Part shown: piece by piece, positions 20,088 to 30,976 of the stretch
How the letters are laid out: the number at the start of each line of letters is the position of its first letter
Numbering within the stretch: position 1 is the first letter of the stretch
Assembly (NCBI GenBank): GCA_977006965.1
Contig: OZ345352.1
Coordinates: 3,038,001 to 3,102,000, forward strand
Origin: Phymatolithon calcareum
Taxonomy: Eukaryota > Rhodophyta > Florideophyceae > Hapalidiales
Direction: 5' to 3'
Length of the DNA stretch: 64,000 nt
Translations under genes and position numbers: made by a program
The notes under the pieces: generated by a model
Told to the model about the DNA's origin: nothing
What the model saw: only the letters and a program-made list of their open reading frames with translations
The model's database searches: none

Positions 20088-20871
20088 GGAGAGGGAGAGA
20101 AGGGTTTGACCGGACCGAACGGACCACAAACGAAAAAAGACAAGTTTCCGGCGCGGGCGCGGGCGCCCGCGCCGGCGCAAGTGGCCGCAGCGATAAAGCT
20201 GCACAAAGCGCTCCTTCCGACGGTAATCCCGCCGGAAATGGCGGACGCGATCGTGAACGCGCACTCCAGGGACTTGGCGAATCGAGAACTTGCCACACTT
20301 GAAATGCCAGACCCAAGCCCGCCGTTGCAAGATTTCGAGAAAATCTTGCGAATTTAAGCGGATTTGATACAGGCCGGCTATCATACCGGTCCGGCCCGTT
20401 CACCTGTGCGTCACAGATAGGAACCAAGAGCTCAGTCAGGAATTTTTCCCCGCTACAGTGCAGGGTTTTTTTGAACTTGCAAGAGCTGTGATCCGGCCTC
20501 CCCATGGGAGAAGACTATCACCTTCTGGTAGTATGGTAGTACATGGATTCCGCCCTGAGTGGTGTGCCGCAACGCTCAAGGAAGCTGGGAGAGAAGACAG
20601 AAGAAGATGAAAGAAGGCAGCGAGATGACTAGCTACCGTGAGCGTCCTAAATGGTTTCCAACCCGGGGCATCCCTTTGAAGGACGGCGACTGAAGATTGG
20701 CTATGTAGCGATATAGATGTTAAGCTTCCCCAAGGTCTGCACATTGTGCAGCTTGGGCAGCTGTTGTGACATCAAGTACCACTCGTATCTGTTAAGTCTA
20801 CTGGAGCCGTAAGGATGTGGAGTTGTTTACCAGCTCTGATAAATCCCGCAATAAAAGAAAGAAAGAAAGAA
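20088..20871 (+). mobile_element. Retroposed insertion with (GAAA)n tail and 12-bp target duplication
   Basis: The 12-mer agagtgtacgag occurs at 20076-20087 and 20872-20883. Between them lies 784 bp that ends in aataaaagaaagaaagaaag, an AATAAA followed by a GAAA-repeat tail. These are hallmarks of target-primed reverse transcription. The 5' part is very GC-rich, with a near-palindromic gcgccggcg region around 20150-20175. It carries an open frame to 20357 (AAIKLHKALLPTVIPPEMAD) that begins in the flanking DNA, so the copy is probably 5'-truncated. The parent gene or element is not recognised. Confidence 0.7.
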
Positions 20872-20883
20872 AGAGTGTACGAG

Positions 20884-21249
20884 AAACTGCAGCTCACTGT
20901 TTTAATCGTACTAGCAAATCAGAAAACTTTGGATAGATAGATATTGTATTCACGAGGAACAGTCTAGTGCAAGTATCGCCATTTGCTGTAGAACTTTTTT
21001 GGGCTCTTGTAGGCTATCTGGTCTTTTAGGCCTATTCGAAGCGGACGGTGACGTCCTGATGGTAATATAATTAGCTTTCGATGTTTCAGAAAGTATTAAC
21101 CGCTCTGTGAAGATTTGCTGTTCTTGGCATGCAAACCTCACTCGACGCACTCTTGTCCATCCGACGGCACCACCGATGATTGAATGCTAACCCCGTTTTT
21201 CCAACACCTTCGTCGTAGAGTCAGGGCTGCCCCGCATCAAAATCGTTCA
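20884..21249. other. Intergenic spacer
   Basis: No gene or repeat is supported in this interval. Confidence 0.35.
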
Positions 21250-21860
21250 CGTCATAGATGTATAAAGATATATCTTTATCTTGGATAATCCGGATAATCT
21301 TTTTATCTTTTTATCCTTGTCCGGTGCAAGGAGAGGATTATCTTATCTTTGGCACATTGAGGTGTGGGATTATCCTAAGATAATCTTGGATAATTTCCTC
21401 CCCTGATTCTTCACCACACTTTTCCCGCTATCTCGCCTTACTGTATCCCTTACTGCATCGTTATGTCAACCTATTACACGTATCGTCTACGTATACAAAA
21501 CCCTGTAAAACCCCCAGATTCCGAATACAATTATGTCTGTAAGCACCAGCATAAACTGTGTCCGTTTTGTTATGGCAGTCACTTCGACTTTTATGCACGC
21601 CTTCTTAAAGCTAAATTAAAGTGCCTAGATCTCCTGAAAGCTAGACTTACATTTTTCAGGCGTTTAAAAGAGGAGCAACTACAATCTCAGCTGTCCTGTT
21701 TCTTAGGATAATCTTTAGGATAACTTAGGATAATCTTTAGGATAAAATAATCCTCATTTTGGTTATCCGGATTATCCTCAGGTAGCCTGATTTTAGGATT
21801 ATCTTATCTTGTGCCAAGCGGAAACGCTTGTATGACCAAGATAAATAATCCTACAAGTGT
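21250..21860. repeat. GATAA-rich repeat element with short ORF
   Basis: Two blocks, about 21262-21400 and 21706-21850, contain around 20 copies of GATAA or TTATC, largely as GGATAATC units in both orientations. Both blocks contain aggattatcttatctt followed by ggcaca-like or gtgcca-like sequence. They flank a core with an 82-residue frame at 21463-21711 (MSTYYTYRLRIQ, CKHQHKLCPFC, then a Lys/Leu-rich helix). The symmetric arrangement suggests a mobile element with subterminal repeats that a transposase or GATA-type protein could bind. The family is unknown to me. Confidence 0.5.
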
Positions 21861-22484
21861 GGTTCACGTCTTCCAGTGACCGTAACAGAGAAAGTGAGGG
21901 CGGACGTGAAGCAGAAGTACCCAAACGTGATTCACTGAGTTCTCAGTAACAAAGCACTACAAAACGAAGTAAACTTGCTGCGCACACTATTAGAAGTTCC
22001 GTCTTTCAAGCTTTTCGATATTCACTAGTCTCTCGTGGTAGTAGAAAGGGCACAACACTCGGCGCATGACGACCACAGTGTCGCCCCGCAGCTCCCACGA
22101 GACGACTCTGATACAATGCACCCTGCAGCACGGTATATGCACAGTGTTGTGCCGAGTTTGTCGAGCCTTGACACAGCCCCCTGCGCCGCAATGACGGCTC
22201 CGATCGTGCACAACAATCTTTCATCTGTAAATCCTTGTTGCGTATGGCGTGTACGGGGAATTTTGTGTTGTCCACCTACCGAGTCTACGCATTGTACTAT
22301 GGCCATAAGTGGGAAGCTCTGCACCGTTCAGATCGCGAACAAAGCAGCTGCGCAGAAAGAAGTGCGCTTAAAAATGACCGTAACTATGGTGTAAATTTGG
22401 AATGCTCTGCAAGTGAGTAAGTAGTGCAAGGCTAACTTCGTCGACCAAGTTGCGCAGTGGTCTTGAAACTGCGGGGGGAATGCC
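21861..22484. other. Gene-poor region
   Basis: No gene is supported. A 119-residue plus-strand frame (22035-22394) shows no motif. Confidence 0.35.
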
Positions 22485-22541
22485 CGTCGTGGGTTACAGC
22501 TCTCAATGTTATCATAACATTGAGAGCTGTAACCCACGACG
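22485..22541. repeat. Perfect 57-bp palindrome
   Basis: Arms of 28 bp (22485-22512 and 22514-22541) are exact reverse complements around a single base at 22513. The arm begins cgtcgtgggttacagctctc. Perfect symmetry over 28 bp is rare by chance and implies recent origin or gene conversion between the arms; a long-stem hairpin RNA would form if it were transcribed. Confidence 0.88.
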
Positions 22542-22710
22542 ATCATAGTCCTTTGCACAACTGTACGCTGAAACGTTCTGTGCACACTAAAATTGTAATG
22601 TATCATAGAGGCACTTCCTGTTGTAAAGAGGCGTTTTGGGGTTTTTGGACGCTGTGTGTATCGCAAGTGAACTCGGCGAAAAGCCCATCAATGATGATTC
22701 TATGAACTCA

Positions 22711-22776
22711 AAAAATTCCTCGAGGATATCTGACATACAGTACAGTATATCTGACAGATATCCCCGACGAATTTTT
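22711..22776. repeat. Hairpin containing TACAGTA repeats
   Basis: Arms 22711-22732 and 22755-22776 match at about 20 of 22 positions. The loop holds catacagtacagtatat, the heptamer that recurs throughout the window's non-coding DNA. Confidence 0.55.
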
Positions 22777-23094
22777 CCACTGCATTCATTGTTCAAGTGT
22801 TTCAATGTGGAAGACGTATTGATAAGTATCATCCGTCCTCCGTCTGTTCGGTCAGCTAAGTCGAGCTTCATTCAATGCAGCAAAGCACCATTTTGCATCA
22901 CTGGAGGGCTCAATGTAACGTACAGTATTCTGCCGACGAAGACATCAGGTGAGCTTTGAAGTAACCATATTATGAAAGAGCATTACTTTTTCAATGAAAA
23001 GTAACCACTTCACTGTATGAGTATGATACCCGACGTATTACTGCGCAATATGATACACGGCACACTCTCTTTGTTGCGTGGACAGAGTTCCACA

Positions 23095-23170
23095 CCGGGG
23101 GAGCACTGCACCATTTTGGCCCAAATCAACAAAATAACTATCGGGCCAAAATGTTGCCGTGCTCCCCTAG
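23095..23170. repeat. Small hairpin MITE (cattttggccc type), copy 1
   Basis: Arms 23095-23122 and 23143-23170 match at about 24 of 28 positions and share cattttggccc and gggggagca with the hairpin at 26603-26686. The two loops are also similar (caaatcaacaaaataa versus aaataaaccaaataat), so the two copies are homologous. Each is about 80 bp, the size of a small MITE or an RNA hairpin. Confidence 0.65.
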
Positions 23171-24118
23171 TGTACAGCTGTACAGTAAAGTTTACATTGT
23201 TTTGGAAGGATGCAAAATTTCAGTTTGCGCTGGCGACTGTTGACATCCTGTGATCAGTTTCTTTGCTTAAAATCAGGGCACGTATACTTCTTTTTGAAAC
23301 ATCAGAAAGTTGTTTCAAATTCTGAAGTGCATTCAAATTCAATCGCTTGGGACACTTTTTTCAAACGAAAGACGTACCTGAAACAGATGTATAGAAGCAA
23401 TTCACGTTACAGCTCTCTGATTTCAGACGCCAAGAGATTGACTTTCACTCTTGCACTTAGATGCAAAGGTGGTTTCCACAGACACCGCATTTTAGCAAGG
23501 CTGTCCCAAGAATACAGAACTGTACAGTATTAATAAACGCGCCGTGCATTCGACAATTCTGTCGATGGCACGGCGCCCACATTACGCAGGTAAACCGCAA
23601 CACTACGTCAGGGGGCCCAGGCACTGTTAGAAAACCATAGCCATACTGTACGCCGTAGCTTCTTGTACCAGCTCTCGTCTCCAATAGTCATGCTTTGCAC
23701 GCGTCTCGAGCCTCCTTGTGCCATGTGATTTCAATTGTACTGCGAAAGCAAAGCTTGAAAATTGAATTCAAGTTATACTGTACACTAGTGTGGCAAAGGC
23801 GGACAACTGCCTTACGCCCTACTTCTATGATTGCCTTGACTCAACCTCATCATCTGTCTTGCAGTGCCGTCCGAGGACGCCGCCCACCTCAGCATTAGTA
23901 AAATAATTACATCGGACTACGAAGGAAGGTTTGGATCTTCGTTTCAGTATTCCAGCTAGCCTCGAATACTCTCAATGAGGATTGAAGTTCGACCAGTTAC
24001 GAGACGATTGGCAACTCGTGTTCTTGATTTATTCACTTGCTGAGGATTCTCTTCGCCACTATCGTCACTTTTACAAAACCTGATTGCGGAAAAACAAAAA
24101 CCTCCTTCACCCGTAGAT
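23171..24118. other. Intergenic DNA 3' of the first beta-solenoid gene
   Basis: No gene is supported. Several TACAGTA/TACTGTA heptamers occur (near 23180, 23523, 23643 and 23776). Confidence 0.4.
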
Positions 24119-25441
24119 CTACGAAAAGAGGGACGGATCGAAGGCGGCTTCACTGCCCGGCTTTCGAAGTCCTGCGCATTGACCCGGAGATTCAAGCAGG
24201 ATAATATTGCCGACACCGACTGGTGTCTTCTGATTGTCGATGCACGACAACAGCTGCAACTTGTTCTTGAAAATTTGAATTGTTCCAAAGTTCTTAGAAA
24301 TACTCGCGAATCTCAAATCATTACCGCTGAACAAAATCCCAGCCTTGTTCTCAGTCAGAGCAATAGTGAACTCCTTGTTATTTGTCACAGTCACCTTGCC
24401 GGCATTACCTTCAACAGTTACAACCTCAAGCCCAAAGTTATTCGCGCTCAAGGTCACCGCGTTATTCCCACCAATATTTAGATCACCATCTGCTGTGGAG
24501 CTCTGCACGGTCAACGGACCCTTCACACCTCTGAACGAGGCATCACTGAACTTGGACCCCACCACCATGACCTTTCCTGCCACGCCCGTGAAGGCAGCAT
24601 CGCTCATTGTTGCAGCGAGCAAGCTGACGCTCCCACTCACATCCGAAAAGCCTGCATCACTATCCGCCTCCACCGACTGGAGCGTCACGGAACCGTCCAA
24701 AAGTTTCACCGCCACATCACTGACCTTTGCGTTCTTCACGACGACATTACCCTTCTGCTCCTCCGCAATGATATCCGTCGCCGTAAGATCTGCTCCGTCA
24801 ACGATCAAGTTGCCGGTACCCTTATTCATAGATAGGGCCCCGTCGATGATACTTTCGGCGCAATTTGCAGTCTTCTCAATTAGCAAATTGCTACTCGTAC
24901 CGGTCAGGGTCACTCCGCCTTCAACGTTGGATCCGCACACTTTCACATTGCCGTTGCCTCCACTCTTGAAGATACCACCGCCGAGAATAGTTGCTCCGAC
25001 AAGCGAGATGGATCCAGCATTCGTACTGGAGATACTGTTCATGGTACCGTGTGTGGTGAACTTGTCGACATGGACTAGAGATACGGCGCCGACCATAGTG
25101 TTCTTACCGACGAAGACCGGACCGGAGCTGTCCATGACTGAGAGGCCACCGAACACCTTGAGACCGGACCAGAGACTGATCTTTCCGTTCTTGAAAGCGT
25201 GAATGCAACCCTGCACGGTTACCGAGCCGACACAGGTGAGAGATCCGCCATCCATTACGACCACATCGCCCGTAATCTCCACATTCTTGAGTTGACAAGA
25301 TCCACCCTTCACCTCGACGGTGGTGGTGATAAGTTTGGGGGAGTCCAAAACCCCATCGCAGACGACTATTGCTGTGGCGAGGGAGGCGAGAAGGACTGCC
25401 GAGATGACGAGGAGTGTTCTTCTAAGGGAAGACATGTTCAA
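24119..25441 (-). CDS. Secreted beta-solenoid-like repeat protein, paralog 1
   Basis: The 440-residue protein starts with a signal peptide (MNMSSLRRTLLVISAVLLAS, cleavage likely near residue 24). The remainder is almost entirely short repeats of about 19-21 residues, alternating beta-prone stretches and Gly/Asn/Asp turns, such as GSVTLQSVEADSDAGFSDVS and GSVSLLAATMSDAAFTGVA. This pattern is typical of right-handed parallel beta-helices. Few cysteines occur (GGSCQLKN, QGCIHAF, KVCGSN, and LLSC and GQCAG near the C-terminus), which may form disulfides outside the cell. No catalytic motif of a polysaccharide lyase or hydrolase is visible. A structural, adhesive or carbohydrate-binding role in wall or matrix is a guess. 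The paralog at 30977-32215 has the same start, repeat order and end (SPGQCAGL, then DPSLFS or SPDLLS). Confidence 0.85.
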   Translation of the reverse strand: MNMSSLRRTLLVISAVLLASLATAIVVCDGVLDSPKLITTTVEVKGGSCQLKNVEITGDVVVMDGGSLTCVGSVTVQGCIHAFKNGKISLWSGLKVFGGLSVMDSSGPVFVGKNTMVGAVSLVHVDKFTTHGTMNSISSTNAGSISLVGATILGGGIFKSGGNGNVKVCGSNVEGGVTLTGTSSNLLIEKTANCAESIIDGALSMNKGTGNLIVDGADLTATDIIAEEQKGNVVVKNAKVSDVAVKLLDGSVTLQSVEADSDAGFSDVSGSVSLLAATMSDAAFTGVAGKVMVVGSKFSDASFRGVKGPLTVQSSTADGDLNIGGNNAVTLSANNFGLEVVTVEGNAGKVTVTNNKEFTIALTENKAGILFSGNDLRFASISKNFGTIQIFKNKLQLLSCIDNQKTPVGVGNIILLESPGQCAGLRKPGSEAAFDPSLFS

Positions 25442-26600
25442 TGAAGTTAGGTTCCAAAATGGGATGAGGGAGAAGTTAAGGATGCTGAAGTTGAAACCGG
25501 CACTTTGGAAGCGTTCGGATTTCCGTGGGCGGGCTGAAGGGCTTGGTTGGGAGAAGCGACTATGCCACGATCAAGTCCGGCTTATAAAGCGTTGGGTTTG
25601 GTGAACAGAGCTGCCTGTCGTGCCCTGGAATGAAACTAATACATTTGCAAGTGAGCCTTGGCCCATTGAAGGGGTATGCTGCCTTGTAGCATCCCTTAAT
25701 TCATTCCGCCTTCCCATCTGAGCCTACGCCGGCACAATTCGCTTCCGTAACGGAATCCTGAGTGGAAAATTGAGGTTTGCCGATGCATTCTTTTTTTGAA
25801 ACGTTTTGGACACGCAACGAGCGAAAGCAAATCAGACTCGTCGACGGCCGACGAAGCTCTCTCAGATGTACAGAAGCTTACGGGATAACTTTAAATCAGA
25901 AGTATTGCGTCAAAAATCGTAGAGCGAAAGGAGAATTCATTTCAGTGCAGTTTCTAAGGTCTATGAAACAACGCTTAATTCAGCTCGTTTGGGCAAGCAA
26001 TTGAACTAGGTTGCACTCCTATCGAGTGACTTGTACGTACTGTACTGTATCGTCATGTTAAAAACGCCACTGAATCAATTGTGTACCGAAATGCGGGATG
26101 CGCATTGATACCTAAAACATAGACCAAACGGCCCCACAAGAAGGTTTACAGCAACGCAAAAAGTTGATACTGTACAGTAAAAGTATCGCACATTCCACGC
26201 AAATGATAGCCAAAGTATGCATCCAAAGATTGAAGCAAGTTTTGGAACACCCACGAAGCAACGAACCTTCAGTTGTGCAGATTCGGCGAATCTAGTGATC
26301 TCATAGTTTTAGATCCCAAGGGAGAGGATGACAACTTGGAGGAAAACCGTATCAGTAAGCTCATGTGTTTGAGTCGACCACCAGTTCAAACTCAGAACGT
26401 TTTTTCGAGGACTGTTGGGTGCCTCAGGATGCAAGCCTTGGCTTGATCATTCTGTTTCCGGGGATATCTTTCGTTTTTCTCAAAAACTAAAGTGGTATGT
26501 AGCGTAGGCTTGTCTAGTTCCGTCACTGTGAAGACACGCGCGCGGGCTACAAGGGAGCGACTGCGTGGACAACGTAGAGGTCCAGGCATGAGCGAGAGAG
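25442..26600. other. Upstream region of beta-solenoid paralog 1
   Basis: No gene is supported. The first ~150 bp hold the probable leader and promoter of the minus-strand gene. TACTGTA/TACAGTA heptamers cluster near 26040 and 26170. Confidence 0.4.
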
Positions 26601-26602
26601 CT

Positions 26603-26686
26603 CTCACTGGGGGAGCACGGCAGCATTTTGGCCCAAATAAACCAAATAATTTTCGGGCCAAAATGCTGCCGTGCACCCGCAGTGAG
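26603..26686. repeat. Small hairpin MITE (cattttggccc type), copy 2
   Basis: Arms 26603-26634 and 26655-26686 match at 30 of 32 positions, with the perfect core gcacggcagcattttggccc. It is better preserved than copy 1 at 23095-23170 and so is probably the younger insertion. Confidence 0.7.
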
Positions 26687-29600
26687 CCTCGGTTTTCCGC
26701 GCAGCCTTGAAGTGTATAGTATCCTCGGACAAATCCGCAACAGCAGATTGTCCAACAGTCAGACCACGATATAAAGATGTACAATACTGTATAGATATGC
26801 ACCGTATTCCCAAAAGTGAGAATATTCAGATATCGAATTTGAATCATAAACTCCAAAAGACACGTGTTCATGAGTGTCCACCAAAGCTCAAAACATACGA
26901 CGGATTGCTATCGTAGTAATAGCCGTCGAGAACTGCTCTTTTCATGAAAAATAGTTTTTACAGGCCTATTCTCCTGACGTAGTGCAGAATATGCGCCGTG
27001 CGAGGGCATTAAAAATATTTCTAAATTTAACGTAAGCGCGATATTCATCAGATAATATCCTGACCATCATTGCATTCAAAAATCTTTATCACAAAAAAAT
27101 TTGATAAAGATTTTAGAATGTGCCATACACGTGGACGATGTTGGTATGCTTTTCAACGAGGCTTCCCTAAAAAGGGGACCTTTATATGAAAAACCGACTG
27201 TACTGCACTCCGCATTGCGCTGCACAGAAGTAACTCTTGACCGAAATCATGCTGGGGAAAACCTTGGAGTTTTTGCCGTCTTCGGTGGCCCTATTCTTCT
27301 CAAATCGCCTGGATTTCGTCGATGTCCTCACGAGAGAATAAGAAAGCACTGCCAGTGCGGAACTATTGTACGTGTTGACAAATAAGACGAGCACAGTGCA
27401 ACTGGAGATATCGTGAAAGTCTAACTATGAATTTAAGTTTGTAGACTTGCTTTCGCCAGCGAGCAGGTCTTAAAGATGGTTCCCAAGTTTTACCTGTATC
27501 AGGAGTGTAGACTCTGCGCAGTTAACATTGAAAGATGAAGAAGACCTGGTAATGTAGTCCAGTCGCCATGTGTCGCCTCTGGGTCCGTCCGTGCTGCATA
27601 CGCACCGCTGAATACGGATGACAATTTTTTTCAATCTGTCACCATCACTCGCGTTTCCTTCGAACGTGCAAAGTGCACAGCGCCTGACTTTTTTTCTAAG
27701 GTCTGACATCATTTAGCGTTCCTCCCACTAAACTGTGTCTGCTTTCGCTCTGGGAGGAATTATTCCTAGTCCTAATAAGGGATAAGTAAGAACTGTGAAC
27801 AGTGGAATGGATCTTCGAAAGGTAATCGTTATGGATCTCATTCTTTTCAAGTCCCATCTCACCGTCTGATGGAATATATGTGATGGCGACAGTAAATATC
27901 TGCATGCTTTTGTACTTCCGATATTCAGGCTGATGATCTAAAGGTTGAAAGTTTTCCAATCTCCCAGAACGGGAGTTTAGACCAACTCAAGATCTAACTT
28001 TCGTCATCGCACATTTATCGCGAGGCTATCAAATCATACATTTTATTATTTCTTGGTTTTCTAGTTTATTAGAACCGTCTGGGATCTTGCTTATCGCCTC
28101 CTTTTCCCAGGTTCGTTTCTAAAAGGGGCTGTTGGCGTGGCAGCTGGGAACTGATTTCGCCCTTGATGCATGTGGGAAAAACTCAAACCATTTCTGAGGC
28201 TTTGGTCAACAGTCACCCCTTCTAAATGAAATACCTGCAGAACTGAAATCGGCGAGCATTTCCTGACTACAAATCCATCAAAAAATATCTAAATTTAAGG
28301 TCACCTGCAAAACTGCAAGCAATCTGCAATCCTCAATACTGAAAATCCTTATTTTTCATTTATTTTTTAGTGGTTCTATTCACAGTAAGTATCGGTACAT
28401 CATATTCGATCCATCTGCTTTTCGTCTCTCGAACCATTTTGGAATTATGATTCTTTTCGTCCTCGTAAATGGGTAAGTCCGTAAACGTCATGTTATGTTA
28501 AGCCCCCCTGGACCGAAATCCCTCTTCAACTGCAACTGGACTGCCTGTCCCGAAGCCTTGCAGTTCGAAGGGGTGTACTGTATACTGCATCTTATTTGTG
28601 CCCGGCTACTAAAACTCATGTCTTACGGAGAGACGACTGATTGAAAGGACAAGTGTGGTTATTGAGGAGGTGGTACTGAACGAGCAAACGCAGGAATTCC
28701 ATTTTGTTAAAACGCGAGTTGAATAATATTCAGCTACGGGTTAATCGTAATGTTTAGAGTTTCTATGAAAATTACCATATCTCATAGAGAATATCCTTGA
28801 AGGGTTGTCACCCCACGCTGCTAAGGTTAAAAAACTTAAACTGACCCGGGGGATGCACATCATGGATTTGGTCCAGAGAAGGTCCGGGTTCGAGTCCGGG
28901 ATGTTTCTGTTCTCGAGAAGAGTGCGAAGCAGTGTCTAGCAGGAACCTGAGAGGTAGAGAGATCGTGTCGGGAGTGTGCATTAGTTGCCAATTTAATCTA
29001 AAAGAGGGGTACCGGGCACTACAATAAAATCTTCAAATTACGCTACGGCAAAAAATCTATTTTCCCGTAATCATGGATATCCAATGCACCTAATGTTCAC
29101 TCACAGTGATCCAGGTTGCGCTATCACAATTTTGACCGGTAGAACTAACACGGATGGTAGTTCAGATGGAAGGCATTGATTGGCTTTCACACCTCATCAA
29201 ATATCCAAGCGACCCCTACCAACAGAAAGGTTACGTTGGTGTTATCATACAGATGGGTTACGGAATGGTTACTGTAACCAGGGGAACATTACCCTGCTGT
29301 ATCATAGCCTACTTTTTTTCATTTTGGGAGATATCATATTGTCAACTCTACTGTGATGTTGCAGGGAGCTTTGCTGGGCATAATTTGTGGACTGGTGAAT
29401 GTCATGTCGGCCGCGGCAGAGTGAATTACGATCCCTCCGAATCCATTGACGTACTGTACAGTACATGTAAGAGCTGCTCACGCGTTGGTTGGAACATCCC
29501 GTCCGTTTGATAAATGAAATAGGATTCCGAGCTATTGCTCTCGTGCATACCACGTCAACTATTGCGTGGTTGGCTAAGCTCCTTTCAATCTTGTGCAACT

Positions 29601-30149
29601 CTTTGAGGGTGCACAATGTAGAGCACCAAATTGAAACTCCACATCATCATGCACGGGCAGATACCTGGTGCATAATGCACCTGCTATTTACCTGGGCATT
29701 CAGTTCCAAGCCAAATAGTCCATGATTGAACAGTTCGTGAGACGTTGGTGGATGACAAAACTCAGACCTTCCGACGGTCTTTCTAAGTTCCGACTTAACC
29801 GTCATAGTGCTCTACGATCCAGTGAACAATTTGTGAGAGTATCCGATCCTACGCCAAGATCAGCGTTTATGGCTCTTTCTCGACTAGATGCAAGAAGGTC
29901 ATGATTAACGCCTCCATCGTTCACTAAAAATTGTCGAATTAATACCAGCGATCTCGGGGAATGTCAATAGAAATTGTATTTCTCTCTCGCGAGAGGTTTT
30001 TGTCGCAGGCTACTTCGCAGTGCCCGATCAAACAAACGGCAGTGCAGCAAACCTTGTTGAAGCCAACCCACACATTGTTTCCCCTAAAACCGTAGTTATG
30101 AGACGTGCTGTTGTAGTGCATCACAACTGGCCGGACTGAGCGGCCTGGA
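26687..30149. other. Long gene-poor stretch
   Basis: No protein gene is supported in about 3.4 kb. A hairpin lies at 27073-27120: 18-bp arms, one mismatch, containing aaaatctttatc. The segment around 28900 contains ggttcgagtcc, a perfect Pol III B-box-like sequence, but no tRNA fold. The rest is AT-rich with dispersed TACTGTA/TACAGTA heptamers (near 26786, 28578, 29270 and 29455). Confidence 0.45.
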
Positions 30150-30645
30150 GTGCCTTTTCGCATGAGGATCAACTGCGTCCGGGAAAAGCTTAACCGACAC
30201 CAAACTCGCGATGAAACTTTGACTCCTTCTCTTCGGCTGCAGCGTGGTATCCACTCTTCTCTACGGATGCGAGTCTTGGAAGATGACCAAACAAGTCAAA
30301 AGAAAACTGCATTCAACTGCGTTCAGAATGCTATCCAAGACAACTGGTCGAACAGTCGAAGACGAGGCTCGAGAGCCCTGACTCGACGTCAGTCTGCGCG
30401 CCAGAGATCAGCGATGGAATTGACTTGGACACATACTCCGCATGGACGAGCACCGCACGGCCCGCCGAGTGCTAGTCTAGTGCGTCAAACCAAACCCGGA
30501 ATCACTCTTCAGCGACGTGCCCAAGCTAAACGTACAAAAATCTCTACATATTGCAAAGGATAGAATAGAATGGAGAAAACTTAGACCCTCGAAGCGATGC
30601 TAACCTCACTTGGGGGAATTGCAGATTACAATACAATACAAAACA
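30150..30645 (+). mobile_element. LINE 3'-end fragment, copy C
   Basis: Translation across frames gives a typical LINE ORF2 C-terminus: a VSTLLYGCESWKM-like segment, then RARDQRWNWLGHILRM, PESLFSDVPKLNV and a WRKLRPSKRC end. The frame has an internal stop and shifts. The 3' end is tacaatacaatacaaaac, a short-repeat tail. It matches the LINE at 53857-55235 over about 450 bp. The reverse-transcriptase core is absent, so it is 5'-truncated. No target duplication was found. Confidence 0.8.
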
Positions 30646-30976
30646 TAAGTTTCTAACTCGTAGGCAAATGATGAAAACGATGCCGCAGTTACTTCGCATG
30701 CCGAGCTGAGGACGTTTCCACCAGCACGTCACTGGGAGTTCATGTCGCTAAATTTACTTGGGCGAGAATCCAAATGCCACTTCCTCTTTCACGCCCCACC
30801 CTGGCTCGGTCACCATAACAAACACAGATACAACGCTGAACATGGATATTGCCGGATAGTCCGCGATAAAAGAGTTGAATTTCTAATGAATTGTTTACCG
30901 AAAAAGATAGAGGTTATTGCCTTTTAAGAACACGTGTCGTACTTGATGGACCACTTTGAGCGGGGAATGTGCGCTC
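30646..30976. other. Spacer 3' of beta-solenoid paralog 2
   Basis: No gene is supported. It separates the LINE fragment from the stop codon of the minus-strand gene at 30977. Confidence 0.35.

Noticed and set aside
19827-20384. 185-residue minus-strand frame
   Set aside because: It runs through the boundary of the retroposed insertion at 20088 and is GC-driven; a gene would not be expected to span a recent insertion border.
24345-25202. 285-residue plus-strand frame
   Set aside because: It is the antisense shadow of the beta-solenoid gene, whose signal peptide and paralog support the minus strand.
28880-28960. tRNA-like segment with ggttcgagtcc
   Set aside because: The B-box-like word is perfect, but the T-stem has a mismatch, no acceptor stem pairs with the 3' side, and no anticodon arm or A box is found. 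It is at most a tRNA-derived SINE relic.
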